64,000 nt of DNA from contig NZ_CP041767.1 of NCBI RefSeq assembly GCF_022026395.1, forward strand, positions 1,995,501 to 2,059,500. The letters are read 5' to 3'. The stretch is from Brevibacillus brevis (lineage in GTDB: Bacteria > Bacillota > Bacilli > Brevibacillales > Brevibacillaceae). The position numbers were made by a program, and so were the translations under genes. Of the stretch, positions 1 to 10,018 are shown in pieces (positions within the stretch are counted from its first letter, which is position 1; every line of letters begins with the position of its first letter). Below the pieces are notes generated by a model that had not been told where the DNA came from, did no database searches, and worked only from the letters and a program-made list of their open reading frames with translations.

Positions 1-1258
1 GAATGCCGAATGCTGGATGAGCCGTGAAAAAAAACATAGCGACAGTTTTGACAATGGCACTGATCAGCGTATTTCGAAAGACGACCTGAGCGTAATCGAG
101 ACCTTGCAAGGCGGCGGCAAGCGGTGCTTGGAAAAACAGGAAGACGGAGAACGGTGCCAGCTCTTTTAACAGCACGCCAACCTCCCGATATTCATTGCCG
201 TAGAGCAGGACACATAAAGGTTCTGCAAAGATAGTGAGCAAGACGGTACAAGGTGCTCCGATGACGAGTGTAATCCGCATGGCTTGATAAATGCGGCGAT
301 GCACGAGTGGAGCATTTTTTTGATAGGCAGCTTCAGCAACGGCAGGAACGAGGGAAACGGACAAGGAATACGTTAAAAAAGTAGGAAAAAGCAGCAAAGG
401 AACGGCCATCCCGGCAAACTGTCCGTACAAACCAGTAGCAGTCGAGGTGGTAAAGCCTGCAATGACCAGTGCGTATGGCACAAGCAACGGCTCTAGCACG
501 TAAGCAATGGAGCCGATGACGCGGCTAAGCGTGACAGGGAGAGCGACATGGATGAGTTGCGACAAGCTCTTTTTGCTTGCTGAAACCGTCATCAGAAGAG
601 GCTTATCCAAAAGCTGAGTTGCTGCTTTTTTGCTGCCTTTGCGATACTGCCAGAGAATGTACAAGAGTCCGGCGGCTTCTCCAAAAATAATGCTGGCGAC
701 AGCCCCTGCTGTGGCGTACTCAATGCCTGCCGAAAGAAACGACATCGTCATGACAACGACCAGTGCCATTCGGACGACTTGCTCCACGAGTTGGGAGACG
801 GCAGTAGGGATCATGTTTTGCTTGCCTTGGAAGTATCCTCGCAGGACAAGGGAAATGCCGGAAATCGGGATGACCGGAATGGCTGCAAGCAGAACGATGT
901 GTGCACGAGGGTCTGTGAATAGCATTTCGGAAATCCATTGAGAGAACAAGAGGAGCAGGACGCAAATGAACAGGCTAATCCCGCCAGCGACCGACAAGGC
1001 TAGTAACAAAAACCGGCGAGTCTGCTGCGGATTATTAGCTGCTTCCGTCTCTGCCACTTGCTTTGCAATGGCAACCGGAAGTCCGAATGTCGTCACAGTA
1101 ATCAGAAAGTATAAAAGGGGCACAACCATCTGATAAAGCCCCATTCCTTCCGCTCCGATAATGCGCGACAACACGATCCTGTGAGCAAAGCCAAACACTT
1201 TGGTGATGCCACCAGCAATAATGAGGATGACCGTTCCGTAAAAGAAGGATTGTTTCAT
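1..1258 (-). CDS. spoVB: Stage V sporulation protein B, lipid II/polysaccharide flippase family (3' end outside window)
   Basis: A long open frame on the minus strand starts with ATG at 1258 and runs off the left edge, so about 419 N-terminal residues are visible of the roughly 520 usual for SpoVB. An AAAGGAG ribosome site precedes the start. The protein is polytopic: it opens with MKQSFFYGTVILIIAGG, and repeated hydrophobic segments continue throughout, as in the MOP/MATE-type flippases of the MurJ-SpoVB-Wzx group. SpoVB is needed for spore cortex peptidoglycan synthesis. The call rests on the protein's character plus position: in B. subtilis spoVB lies beside comN and secDF, exactly as here. 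Other members of the flippase family cannot be excluded from sequence alone. Confidence 0.85.
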   Translation of the reverse strand, partial: MKQSFFYGTVILIIAGGITKVFGFAHRIVLSRIIGAEGMGLYQMVVPLLYFLITVTTFGLPVAIAKQVAETEAANNPQQTRRFLLLALSVAGGISLFICVLLLLFSQWISEMLFTDPRAHIVLLAAIPVIPISGISLVLRGYFQGKQNMIPTAVSQLVEQVVRMALVVVMTMSFLSAGIEYATAGAVASIIFGEAAGLLYILWQYRKGSKKAATQLLDKPLLMTVSASKKSLSQLIHVALPVTLSRVIGSIAYVLEPLLVPYALVIAGFTTSTATGLYGQFAGMAVPLLLFPTFLTYSLSVSLVPAVAEAAYQKNAPLVHRRIYQAMRITLVIGAPCTVLLTIFAEPLCVLLYGNEYREVGVLLKELAPFSVFLFFQAPLAAALQGLDYAQVVFRNTLISAIVKTVAMFFFTAHPAFGI

Positions 1259-1344
1259 GGAAGGCTCCTTTGCAAGGATAAATTCACTCAGTAAAGAATA
1301 TGGACGTGCCGCTGTCGGCATGACTACTTTGAGGGGGAAATTGG

Positions 1345-1581
1345 ATGGACCAAGCGCAAAAACAGGAATGGTATGGGCAAGTGGCAAGCCTTTGTGTAAG
1401 CAAGGCAGAGGAATTTGCTCTTTTGGGGTACGACAACGTGGCGCCTGAAGATGTTTGGGAATGCGTCACGAACGGCTATAAAGAAATGCCACCGATCCAC
1501 CAGCTTGTCAACGACATATTGTCTCTAAAGCCAAACAAGTACATGAATTACCTCATGATACAAATGTATAAAAATTCTTAG
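1345..1581 (+). CDS. comN: ComN-like post-transcriptional regulator
   Basis: This 78-residue soluble protein starts at ATG 1345 behind a GGGGGAAA ribosome site. Its size, the short acidic/aromatic middle part (EDVWECVTNGYKE) and its place between spoVB and secD match ComN (YrzD), the small B. subtilis protein that promotes comE mRNA accumulation and competence. It is divergent from spoVB with an 86-bp gap that must hold both promoters. The C-terminus is basic and hydrophobic. The family assignment relies on gene order plus general similarity. Confidence 0.75.
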   Translation: MDQAQKQEWYGQVASLCVSKAEEFALLGYDNVAPEDVWECVTNGYKEMPPIHQLVNDILSLKPNKYMNYLMIQMYKNS

Positions 1582-1677
1582 TAATTTTATAGAAACTTCT
1601 GGTCGCCCTCTTCGTATACGTACATGTCGCGAAAAACGCAAGGGGTTGGTTACCATGGTTCACCTTTCCAGCAATAA

Positions 1678-1707
1678 TTGACACGTTTTTTTGTACTTCG
1701 TTATAAT
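1678..1707 (+). promoter_or_regulatory. Sigma-A promoter of secD-secF
   Basis: TTGACA (1678-1683) and TATAAT (1702-1707) are separated by 18 bp, about 60 bp upstream of the secD start. Both hexamers are perfect matches to the vegetative consensus. Confidence 0.8.
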
Positions 1708-1766
1708 GGGCATATTGGTTTCTCGTCTAGGACGGGACCCTGTTAGGAAAGAGGGGTATTACTACT

Positions 1767-3005
1767 ATGATTAAATGGGGAAGATTCCTCCTGTTTCTGG
1801 TCGTTGTAGGGCTTTTGGCTACGCTCGTAGCAACAACGACCAAGCAGGTGGCAGGAAACATCACACTCGGTCTGGACCTGCAGGGCGGGTTTGAGATTCT
1901 GTATGAGGTAGAGCCTCTCGAGGCTGGGCACAAAGTTGATATCGAGCTTTTGAAATCAACAGCACACATGATTGAAAGACGGATTAACATCGGTGGCGTG
2001 GCTGAGCCAGTCACCACTACCGAATTGCCAAACCGGATTCGCGTTCAAATCGCATCACAATCAGCGGATCAGGACAAGCTTCGCGAGTTGATCGGGAAGC
2101 CTGCTCATCTGACATTCCGTGATGAACATGGCAAGATTATATTGCAAGGAAGTGACTTGGCTCCAAACGGGGCAGCAGTTGGTTATGACGACCTGAAACG
2201 CCCGCTCGTAACCCTGAAATTCTCTGACCCGAAGAAGCTAGAAGACGCCACACGTGCAAACCTGCACAAGCCAATGGCGATCTTTTTGGATGAGACGATG
2301 CAAACTAATCCGACCATTCAATCGGTCATTTCTGGTGGTAGCGCGCAAATTACTGGAAATTACACACAGGAATCGGCACAGGAATTGGCTGATCTACTGA
2401 ATTCCGGTGCGATGCCAGCCAAATTGATTGAGAAGCAAGTAACCTCCGTGGGTGCTTCCTTGGGAACTCTGGCTCTGGAGAAAACCTTGTATGCAGGATA
2501 TATCGGGGCTGCGCTGATCTTTATTTTCATGCTAGTTGTATACCGTATGCCAGGTATGATTGCAAACATTACCTTGGCTGGATTTACTTATTTTTGTATG
2601 GTCGTACTCGACTGGATGCATGCAACGCTGACGCTGCCAGGTATTGCTGGATTTATTTTGGCGGTAGGGATTGCCGTGGATGCCAACATTATTACCTATG
2701 AGCGCATCCAGGAAGAAATTCGTTCTGGCAAGACGGTTCTCTCTGCCTTCCGTGCAGGTGAACGCCGTTCCTTGATTACGATTATCGATGCTCATGTGAC
2801 GACACTGATTGCAACGGGCGTTCTGTTTTTCTTCGGGACGAGCTCCGTACAAGGCTTCGCTGTTGTATTGGCGATGACGATTATCGTAAGTATCATTACC
2901 AACGTGTTTGGGTCCCGCTTCCTCCTCTGGCTGGTTGTCCGTTCCAACATGTTTAAAAAGCCGTTTTGGTTCGGGGTAAAGGAGAGTGAGATCCGTGAGC
3001 TATGA
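1767..3005 (+). CDS. secD: Protein translocase subunit SecD
   Basis: A 412-residue membrane protein. One transmembrane helix lies near residues 7-25, followed by a large extracytoplasmic domain containing the LGLDLQGGFE signature, then about five helices from residue 235 on, with GIAVDANIITYERI in the fourth-helix region typical of SecD/RND proteins. SecD with SecF uses the proton motive force to help release and pull secreted proteins from the SecYEG channel. The gene overlaps the secF start by 11 bp, so the two are translationally coupled. In B. subtilis the two are fused as SecDF; here they are separate. Confidence 0.95.
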   Translation: MIKWGRFLLFLVVVGLLATLVATTTKQVAGNITLGLDLQGGFEILYEVEPLEAGHKVDIELLKSTAHMIERRINIGGVAEPVTTTELPNRIRVQIASQSADQDKLRELIGKPAHLTFRDEHGKIILQGSDLAPNGAAVGYDDLKRPLVTLKFSDPKKLEDATRANLHKPMAIFLDETMQTNPTIQSVISGGSAQITGNYTQESAQELADLLNSGAMPAKLIEKQVTSVGASLGTLALEKTLYAGYIGAALIFIFMLVVYRMPGMIANITLAGFTYFCMVVLDWMHATLTLPGIAGFILAVGIAVDANIITYERIQEEIRSGKTVLSAFRAGERRSLITIIDAHVTTLIATGVLFFFGTSSVQGFAVVLAMTIIVSIITNVFGSRFLLWLVVRSNMFKKPFWFGVKESEIREL

Positions 3006-3918
3006 TAAAGACCATACAGTAATCAGATTTGACATCGTGAAAAATCGCAGGAAGTTTTTCATCGCTTCCTCTGTGATTATTATCATCGGCCTTCTGTTTA
3101 CGCTATTTCAAGGACTTCACCTTGGCGTTGACTTCAAGGCAGGAACTCGCTTGGATCTTTACATTGGAAAACAATTCAATCCGACAGATATAGAAGCAGT
3201 GATCAAGAAAGAGGTTCCTAATGTGAATTTCAGCGCGGTCACTCCGTACGGGGAAAATCATGGTCAGGCCTATACACGTTTTGACCAAACCATTTCATCT
3301 GACACACTGATGAAAGTGGAAATGGCTCTCAAAGCAAAATATGGTGAGCAGGTCTCGAAACAGGTTTCGTCGGTTGATCCGAGTATTGCGCAAGAGATGG
3401 TGAAAAAAGCAGGGATTGCGGTTGCGATTGCTGCTGTGGGTATTGCCATCTACATCGCGATCCGATTCCAATGGCTGTTCGGTATTGCATGTGTCGTGGG
3501 GCTTGCCCATGACGTGTTTATCCCGATTGCATTGTTCTCTATCCTCGGGTTGGAGGTAGACATTACCTTTATCGCCGCGCTTCTGACGATCTTGGGTTAC
3601 TCGATTAACGATAAAATCGTTATTTTCGACCGGATTCGGGAAAACTTGAGAACGATGAAATCCAAGACAATTCCTGAACTGGAACATCTGGTAAACGTGT
3701 CACTGTGGCAAACGATGCGCCGTTCTGTATACACGGTAGCGACTGTATTCTTCACAGCTCTTGCACTGGCTGTTTTGGGAAGCGAGAGCATCCAGAACTT
3801 CTCCTTGGCCCTGCTGTTCGGTCTGGTGAGTGGTACGTATTCCTCTATCTTTATTGCAGCCCAAGTATGGGTGAATTTGAAAGAACGGAATATGAAAAAG
3901 AAAAAAGAAGGAATGTAA
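2995..3918 (+). CDS. secF: Protein translocase subunit SecF
   Basis: The GTG at 2995 is chosen over the in-frame GTG at 2986 because AAGGAG (2979-2984) lies 10 bp from it. The product has 307 residues: one N-terminal helix, a short extracytoplasmic domain with the LGVDFKAGT motif, and five further helices including the SINDKIVIFDRIREN signature. It forms the SecDF export-enhancing complex with the preceding gene. A strong terminator follows immediately, so secD-secF is a two-gene operon. Confidence 0.95.
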   Translation: MSYDKDHTVIRFDIVKNRRKFFIASSVIIIIGLLFTLFQGLHLGVDFKAGTRLDLYIGKQFNPTDIEAVIKKEVPNVNFSAVTPYGENHGQAYTRFDQTISSDTLMKVEMALKAKYGEQVSKQVSSVDPSIAQEMVKKAGIAVAIAAVGIAIYIAIRFQWLFGIACVVGLAHDVFIPIALFSILGLEVDITFIAALLTILGYSINDKIVIFDRIRENLRTMKSKTIPELEHLVNVSLWQTMRRSVYTVATVFFTALALAVLGSESIQNFSLALLFGLVSGTYSSIFIAAQVWVNLKERNMKKKKEGM

Positions 3919-3927
3919 AGGTGGATG

Positions 3928-3955
3928 AAACCGCAGGGAACCCTGCGGTTTTTCT
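3928..3955 (+). terminator. Rho-independent terminator of secD-secF
   Basis: Stem AAACCGCAGGG / CCCTGCGGTTT with a two-base loop, followed by a T-rich run directly after the secF stop codon. Confidence 0.9.
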
Positions 3956-4003
3956 ATTCTCTGTTTCTGTATTTGCTGCAGTTTGAAGCCGTATGAGAGT
4001 TTT

Positions 4004-4058
4004 GCATAAAACGGTATGTTTTATGCAGTTGTCAGCTTCCTGCTCCATCCTCTATAAT
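4004..4058 (+). promoter_or_regulatory. recJ promoter with adjacent inverted repeat
   Basis: TTGTCA (4029-4034) and TATAAT (4053-4058) with 18-bp spacing lie 24 bp before the recJ start. Two base pairs upstream of the -35 box ends a perfect 9-bp inverted repeat (GCATAAAAC / GTTTTATGC, 4004-4026), which could be an operator or a weak terminator stem. Confidence 0.6.
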
Positions 4059-4081
4059 GAATGAGGATTGGAGGAAAGCCC

Positions 4082-6427
4082 ATGCTGAAAGCGAAAACAC
4101 GCTGGAAACTGGCCACCTATGATGAGCAGCTTGCTGCTAGTATTGCCGCAGATTGCCAGCTTACTCCGCTCGTATCAAAGCTACTGGTGATACGTGGCAT
4201 TGACACATCACAAAAGGCTCGTGATTTTTTGCAAGCCGGTCCAGAATTGTTTCATGACCCTTTCTTGCTGGATGGAATGGAACAAAGCGTGCATCGCATT
4301 CAACAAGCCATTCAGAGGCAAGAACCGATTTGCATATACGGCGATTACGACGCCGATGGGGTTAGCTCCACATCGCTAATGGTACATCTACTGCGCCAAC
4401 TCGGCGCTGTTTTTGACTACTACATTCCCAACCGTTTTACAGAAGGGTATGGGTTACATAAAGACGCCTTGGCGCATCTGCATCAAAGTGGCTATAAACT
4501 GATCATCACTGTCGATACAGGGATCAGTGCAGTCGAACAGGTAGCGTACGCGAACCAGTTGGGTCTTGACGTCATTGTAACCGACCATCACGAACCTCCG
4601 GCAATCATCCCGGAGGCATTTGCTGTGATTAACCCCAAGAAGCCTGGTTGTTCGTACCCGTTTGATATGTTGGCGGGAGTGGGGGTCGCCTTTAAAGTGG
4701 GACATGCCTTGCTGAAGGAGCCGCCTCTGCATTTGGCAGATTTGGCTGCCTTGGGGACGATAGCGGATCTGGTTCCGTTGGTAGATGAAAATCGCATTCT
4801 GGCTCGAGCAGGATTAAAGCGCTTAAATCATACAAGGAACCTTGGTCTGCAGGCCTTAATCCGAGTATGTGGGTTAGCCGATACCGAGCTGTCTGCGGGA
4901 CATGTAGGCTTTGCGCTTGGACCGCGTCTGAATGCAAGTGGAAGGCTGGAGACGGCTGAATCCGCTGTGAAACTGCTGACGACTTCGGATATGGACGAAG
5001 CAGAGAAATGTGCCCAGGCGCTGGACGACTTAAACCGTGAACGTCAGGAAATCGTCGCAGCGATGACCGAGGAAGCTGTACAGATGGTGAATGAGCTGTA
5101 TCCGCCAGACCAGAACAATGTTCTCGTTTTGGCTAAAGAAGGCTGGAACGTGGGCGTGGTAGGGATTGTAGCTTCCCGATTGGTTGAGCTTTTTTACCGT
5201 CCCACGATTGTGCTTGGCATCGATCCGGAAAAAGGAACAGCAAAAGGCTCGGCGAGGAGCATTGCAGGTTTTGATATGTATGAAGGTCTGACTGCTTGCA
5301 AGGATTGGCTACCGCACTATGGCGGTCATACGATGGCAGCGGGGATGACCTTGCCTGTAGAAAATCTCGACTTATTACGCCAAAAATTAAACGAGCTCGC
5401 TGGAGAGTGGTTGTCCGCTGAAGACTTCACGCCGATGACCAAAGTGGACGTTGCGATGAACATGGAAGAGATTAGTTTGACCGCAGCGGAGCAACTCGAA
5501 CAGCTCGCCCCATATGGCATGGGGAATCCAACTCCGCTCGTTTTGTTAGAAGAAGTAGAGACACAAGGTATGCGCATCATTGGGCGAGATGACAATCATT
5601 TAAAGTGTACATTGAGCAAAGCGGGGACCTCTTTGGATGCAATTGGCTTCAACTGGGCACATGTAACAAAGAGAGTAACGCCCAAGGCACGTTTTCACGT
5701 ATTGGGAGAATTGTCTGTAAACGAATGGAACGGAAATCGAAAGCCTCAGCTGACGATCCGTGATTTGTCTGTTGGACATCAGCAAGTATTTGACTGGCGA
5801 GGCAGCCGTGACAAGATAGAGAAATGGCAGCAAGTGATGGCGGAGTCTAATTCGGTGACTGTTCTGTTTCGCGAGGAAAGTTATGAGCCATTGGCAGCGA
5901 AAGCAACAAGCGAACAGGTGAATTCCTTGTTCGTGGTTGGTCGAGAAGGGAATATTACAGCCTCATCCAATGTGATTTTGTATGATTTGCCGACGCGCCG
6001 TTCTGACTTGGAAGTGGTTCGTGTCTTGCTCAAACAAGCGGAGCGCATTTACTGTTTGTTTGGTGATCCGGATTTAGGAATGGAGCGGCTTTCCTGTCCG
6101 GGCCGAGATCATTTTAAACAGTTGTACCAGTTTTTCGTTCAGGTGCCAACTGTTAAAAAAATCCATATCGATGCATTGGCCAGAAAGCTGCAATGGAAAA
6201 GAAATCTATTAGACGGCATGATCGCCATCTTTATGGAGCTGGAGTTTTTAGTAGAGGAGGCCGAGCAGTATACGCTGCAGGCAAACACTGCCAAAAGGCC
6301 GCTCGAGAGCTCTGTGCTCTATGCGAATTGGAAGGAAGAGGCACAGCTTGCTACGGATTTATTACTATCTTCTTCCGATGCAATGATTCAAGCGCTTCAT
6401 CAATTGGTGGAACCAACCACCGTTTAG
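4082..6427 (+). CDS. recJ: Single-stranded-DNA-specific exonuclease RecJ
   Basis: The ATG at 4082 is preferred to the one at 4061 because GGAGG lies 7-8 bp upstream of it. The product has 781 residues, close to the usual length for Bacillales RecJ. DHH-family motifs are clear: GDYDADGVSS near residue 95, VDTGIS and VTDHHEPP near residues 150-165. A DHHA1 region with GGHTMAAGM and an OB-type region follow, then the long C-terminal extension typical of Firmicutes. RecJ is a 5'-3' exonuclease for single-stranded DNA in recombination repair and base excision repair. It is followed by apt at 12 bp, suggesting co-transcription. Confidence 0.95.
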   Translation: MLKAKTRWKLATYDEQLAASIAADCQLTPLVSKLLVIRGIDTSQKARDFLQAGPELFHDPFLLDGMEQSVHRIQQAIQRQEPICIYGDYDADGVSSTSLMVHLLRQLGAVFDYYIPNRFTEGYGLHKDALAHLHQSGYKLIITVDTGISAVEQVAYANQLGLDVIVTDHHEPPAIIPEAFAVINPKKPGCSYPFDMLAGVGVAFKVGHALLKEPPLHLADLAALGTIADLVPLVDENRILARAGLKRLNHTRNLGLQALIRVCGLADTELSAGHVGFALGPRLNASGRLETAESAVKLLTTSDMDEAEKCAQALDDLNRERQEIVAAMTEEAVQMVNELYPPDQNNVLVLAKEGWNVGVVGIVASRLVELFYRPTIVLGIDPEKGTAKGSARSIAGFDMYEGLTACKDWLPHYGGHTMAAGMTLPVENLDLLRQKLNELAGEWLSAEDFTPMTKVDVAMNMEEISLTAAEQLEQLAPYGMGNPTPLVLLEEVETQGMRIIGRDDNHLKCTLSKAGTSLDAIGFNWAHVTKRVTPKARFHVLGELSVNEWNGNRKPQLTIRDLSVGHQQVFDWRGSRDKIEKWQQVMAESNSVTVLFREESYEPLAAKATSEQVNSLFVVGREGNITASSNVILYDLPTRRSDLEVVRVLLKQAERIYCLFGDPDLGMERLSCPGRDHFKQLYQFFVQVPTVKKIHIDALARKLQWKRNLLDGMIAIFMELEFLVEEAEQYTLQANTAKRPLESSVLYANWKEEAQLATDLLLSSSDAMIQALHQLVEPTTV

Positions 6428-6439
6428 GAGGAATTTTTC

Positions 6440-6952
6440 ATGGATTTTAAACAATACATTCGTGTTATCCCAGATTTTCCACAGCCAGGTATTCGTTTCA
6501 AGGACATCACTACTCTGTTGAAAGATGGCCCTGCTTACAAAGCTGCGATTCAAGATTTGGCGGTCTTCGCTCGTGAAGTACAAGCAGACGTGATTGCGGG
6601 TCCAGAAGCTCGTGGATTCGTAGTAGGTGCGCCATTGTCGTACGAAATGGGAATTGGCTTTGTACCAATCCGCAAGTCTGGCAAGCTGCCATATGAATCC
6701 ATCAAGGCGGATTACGACCTGGAGTATGGAAAAGATGCACTGGCCGTACACGTAGATGCGATCCAACCAGGTCAGCGTGTTCTGATTGCAGACGATTTGC
6801 TGGCGACAGGTGGAACCATTGAGACAACAATCAATTTGATTGAGCAACTCGGAGGAAAAGTAGTAGGAGCTGCCTTCTTTATCGAACTGTCCTACTTGGA
6901 TGGACGTAGCAAAATAGGTGAAATTCCTGTCAAATCGCTCGTTCAATATTAA
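6440..6952 (+). CDS. apt: Adenine phosphoribosyltransferase
   Basis: A 170-residue protein behind an AGGAGG site. It carries the PRPP-binding loop [13 protein letters not shown] near residue 115 and the adenine-binding segment GPEARGF near residue 55, both diagnostic for Apt. It salvages adenine with PRPP to give AMP. The recJ-apt-rel order is conserved in Bacillales, and a terminator after apt separates it from rel here. Confidence 0.97.
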   Translation: MDFKQYIRVIPDFPQPGIRFKDITTLLKDGPAYKAAIQDLAVFAREVQADVIAGPEARGFVVGAPLSYEMGIGFVPIRKSGKLPYESIKADYDLEYGKDALAVHVDAIQPGQRVLIADDLLATGGTIETTINLIEQLGGKVVGAAFFIELSYLDGRSKIGEIPVKSLVQY

Positions 6953-6966
6953 TTGATGCAACAAGG

Positions 6967-7000
6967 AAAAACGGGTCAAATGCCCGTTTTTTTCTTTTTT
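6967..7000 (+). terminator. Terminator after apt
   Basis: Stem AAAACGGG / CCCGTTTT with a long T run just after the apt stop codon. Confidence 0.85.
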
Positions 7001-7335
7001 CTACGACTGTACATACTTTACAGGGGAATTCAGCTTTACAAGACGAACGACATACAAGATAATAGTATGAAATAGACAGACATGATACGTGCAAGTAAGC
7101 CTTCGCCTGCGCCAAAAGACTTGGCAACGCCCAAGTTTTCTAGTCGTATAGGAAAGTTCAAGTGCTTCACAGTGCGAAATGCGTCCAGGCTTAAACTTTC
7201 CGGAGCGCATCACGAAGTGCCTCAGCTTCTGCTTCCGGCAATACTTCGGTGAAACTTTCCGCTATAATGCGGTCGCTCCTCCGTGAGAAGGCCTCGATCG
7301 AGGTTATTTTACTGAGAGGATAAGGGAAGGGAACT
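7001..7335 (+). promoter_or_regulatory. rel upstream region with promoter and dyads
   Basis: This 335-bp gap has no convincing gene; short frames in it have no ribosome site. It holds an inverted repeat ACTTGG / CCAAGT (7119-7136), a TATAAT -10 box at 7263-7268 without a clear -35, and a small palindrome CCTCGATCGAGG followed by TTATTTT (7292-7310) in the presumed 5' leader. GGATAAGGGAAGGG serves as the ribosome site. The length suggests regulated expression of the alarmone enzyme. Confidence 0.4.
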
Positions 7336-9507
7336 ATGATTACCGGCATTGATGAGATAGTAAAAAAAGCAAGCACCTATTTATCACAATCGGATATGGA
7401 CCTGATTACACGTGCCTATCAGCTTGCCGAAAAAGCGCATGAAGGGCAAATACGCAAATCAGGCGTTCCTTACATTATGCATCCAATCGCCGTGGCGGGA
7501 ATTCTCGCAAACCTGCACATGGATGCGGTTACGATTGCGGCTGGATTTTTGCATGATGTCGTAGAGGATACCGAGATTACGCTTGATCACCTCCGTGAGC
7601 AGTTCGGACCAGATGTTGCTCTTCTGGTAGATGGTGTGACCAAGCTGGAAAAAATTAAATACAAGTCCAAAGAAGAACAACTCGCCGAAAACCACCGCAA
7701 GATGCTGGTTGCCATGGCACAGGACATCCGCGTCATCATGATCAAGCTGGCAGACCGTCTGCACAACATGAGAACACTTCGGCACATGTCCGAGGAGAAG
7801 CAACGAGAGATCTCCGATGAAACGCTGGAAATCTTTGCGCCACTCGCTCATCGCTTGGGGATCGCTTCCGTCAAATGGGAACTGGAAGATACAGCGCTTC
7901 GGTATTTGAATCCGCAACAGTACTATCGGATTGTGAATTTGATGCAAAAGAAACGGGTGGAGCGAGAAGCCTACCTGAATGAAGCTTCGGATACGATCAG
8001 AGAAAAGCTGGGCGAGTTAAACATTGAGGCAGAAATTTCGGGACGTCCGAAGCATATCTACAGTATTTTTAAAAAGATGACGAGACAAAACAAGCAGTTC
8101 AACGAGATTTATGACCTGCTTGCATTGCGGATCATCGTGAATGACATCCGCGACTGTTATGCGGTTCTCGGTATCGTGCATACCCTGTGGAAGCCGATGC
8201 CAGGTCGATTCAAAGATTACATTGCCATGCCAAAGACGAACATGTACCAATCCCTTCATACGACAGTGATTGGGCCAAAAGGTGAGCCATTGGAAGTGCA
8301 AATCCGCACGTGGGATATGCACCAGACAGCAGAGATCGGGATCGCGGCTCACTGGGCGTACAAGGAAGGCAAAAGCATCGTGCAAGGCTCGTTTGCAGAG
8401 AAGCTGGGCAGCCTGCGGGAGATTATCGAAGGTGGGTCAGAAGAAGCTCCGAACGCGCAAGAATTCATGGAGAGCCTCAAGCAGGATCTTTTCTCCGATA
8501 CGGTTTTCGTCTTCACGCCAAAAGGTGATGTCGTTGAGCTGCCAAAAGGCTCTGTACCGCTGGACTTCTCCTATCGGATTCACTCTGCGGTAGGAAACAG
8601 AACGATTGGCGCCAAAGTGAACGGCAAGATTGTACCGCTCGACTACGCGATGAAAACAGGCGATATCGTCGAAATCCTAACCTCCAAGCACTCGTACGGT
8701 CCTAGTCAGGACTGGCTCAAGATGGCCAAATCCGCGCATGCCCGAAATAAAATTAAACAGTGGTTTAAAAAAGAGAAGCGGGAAGAGAACGTCGCCAAAG
8801 GTCAGCAGATGGTGGAAGCGGAGATCAAATCGCGCAGCTTTGATGTAAAAGAAGCGATGACGGAAACGAACCTGAAGGAAGCGGCAGCCCGTTTTAATTT
8901 CCAAGGTGCAGAAGACATGTTTGCCGCAGTCGGCTATGGAGGCATTACGGCTTCGCAAATTGCGACTCGTCTCCTGGACAAACTCCGTCGGGAGCGCGAA
9001 GAACAAAACCCGACCATTCCTGAGGTCAAACCGAATCCAGCAAATCGTTCTGCCAAGAGTGAGTCTGGCGTCAAAGTCCGTGGCTTGGATAATTTGCTCG
9101 TCCGTATATCTCGTTGTTGTACACCTGTCCCAGGAGACCAGATTATCGGTTTCATTACGAGAGGTCGTGGGGTATCGGTGCATCGACTGGACTGTCCGAA
9201 CGTACTGACTGACGAATGTACAGAGCGTCTGATTGATGTCGAATGGGATACCGATTTCAAACATAATTTCCATGTGGAGATCGAGATCACAGGCAATGAT
9301 CGGAGCGGACTGTTAAACGATGTATTGCAGGTTGTCGCTGAGACAAAGACAAATATTGCGGCTGTCAGTGGCAAGTCCGATAAAAACCGAGTGGCAACGA
9401 TTCATATGACCATCTCGATTAGCAATGTGGATCATTTGTTGAAAGTAGTAGAGCGCATTAAGCGCATCAAAGATATATATTCGGTTCGCCGGATACTGAG
9501 CACCTGA
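7336..9507 (+). CDS. rel: Bifunctional (p)ppGpp synthetase/hydrolase Rel
   Basis: A 723-residue protein with the full long-RSH layout: an HD hydrolase domain with HDVVEDT near residue 75, a synthetase domain with GRPKHIYSIFKKM near residue 235, a TGS domain (VFVFTPKGDVVELPKG near 390), a conserved cysteine-containing region (RCCTPVPGD near 590) and a C-terminal ACT domain. Both catalytic domains keep their hallmark residues, so it should make and degrade (p)ppGpp, controlling the stringent response at the ribosome. It precedes dtd by about 50 bp, probably in one transcript. Confidence 0.96.
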   Translation: MITGIDEIVKKASTYLSQSDMDLITRAYQLAEKAHEGQIRKSGVPYIMHPIAVAGILANLHMDAVTIAAGFLHDVVEDTEITLDHLREQFGPDVALLVDGVTKLEKIKYKSKEEQLAENHRKMLVAMAQDIRVIMIKLADRLHNMRTLRHMSEEKQREISDETLEIFAPLAHRLGIASVKWELEDTALRYLNPQQYYRIVNLMQKKRVEREAYLNEASDTIREKLGELNIEAEISGRPKHIYSIFKKMTRQNKQFNEIYDLLALRIIVNDIRDCYAVLGIVHTLWKPMPGRFKDYIAMPKTNMYQSLHTTVIGPKGEPLEVQIRTWDMHQTAEIGIAAHWAYKEGKSIVQGSFAEKLGSLREIIEGGSEEAPNAQEFMESLKQDLFSDTVFVFTPKGDVVELPKGSVPLDFSYRIHSAVGNRTIGAKVNGKIVPLDYAMKTGDIVEILTSKHSYGPSQDWLKMAKSAHARNKIKQWFKKEKREENVAKGQQMVEAEIKSRSFDVKEAMTETNLKEAAARFNFQGAEDMFAAVGYGGITASQIATRLLDKLRREREEQNPTIPEVKPNPANRSAKSESGVKVRGLDNLLVRISRCCTPVPGDQIIGFITRGRGVSVHRLDCPNVLTDECTERLIDVEWDTDFKHNFHVEIEITGNDRSGLLNDVLQVVAETKTNIAAVSGKSDKNRVATIHMTISISNVDHLLKVVERIKRIKDIYSVRRILST

Positions 9508-9558
9508 TCCCTCGTGGATTAGGTGTTCTTGTTTAGCGAAGAGGAAGGATGAGTCAGT

Positions 9559-9996
9559 GTGAGAGTTGTCGTACAAAGAACGAGAGAAGCGAGTGTTACC
9601 GTAGCAGGAGAGATCGTCGGACAAATTGATTACGGCTTAATGCTGCTGGTAGGAATTACGCATGATGACACAGAAAAAGAAGTCGAATTTGTCACAGACA
9701 AAATTGCGAACTTGCGTATTTTTGAAGATGAGGAGGGCAAAATGAACTTCTCTGTTTTAGACAAGGGTGGTCAAATTTTGTCCGTATCACAATTTACGCT
9801 GTATGGGGATTGCAGAAAGGGCAGAAGACCCAACTTCATGGCTGCCGCACGACCTGAGCAGGCTGAACCGTTGTACGAGCTGTTTAACGCCAAGCTGCGG
9901 GAAAAAGGGCTCCATGTGGAAACGGGACGCTTTGGTGCAATGATGGACGTGCGTCTGTTAAATGATGGCCCTGTCACATTGATTGTGGAATCATAA
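9559..9996 (+). CDS. dtd: D-aminoacyl-tRNA deacylase
   Basis: GTG start at 9559 with GGAAGGA about 10 bp upstream. The 145-residue product has the family motifs SQFTLYGD near residue 78 and the cis-proline motif NDGPVT near the C-terminus. It removes D-amino acids from mischarged tRNA. The rel-dtd pairing is conserved across Bacillales, which supports both calls. Confidence 0.95.
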   Translation: MRVVVQRTREASVTVAGEIVGQIDYGLMLLVGITHDDTEKEVEFVTDKIANLRIFEDEEGKMNFSVLDKGGQILSVSQFTLYGDCRKGRRPNFMAAARPEQAEPLYELFNAKLREKGLHVETGRFGAMMDVRLLNDGPVTLIVES

Positions 9997-10018
9997 ACAC
10001 AACCAAGGGGATGAAATC

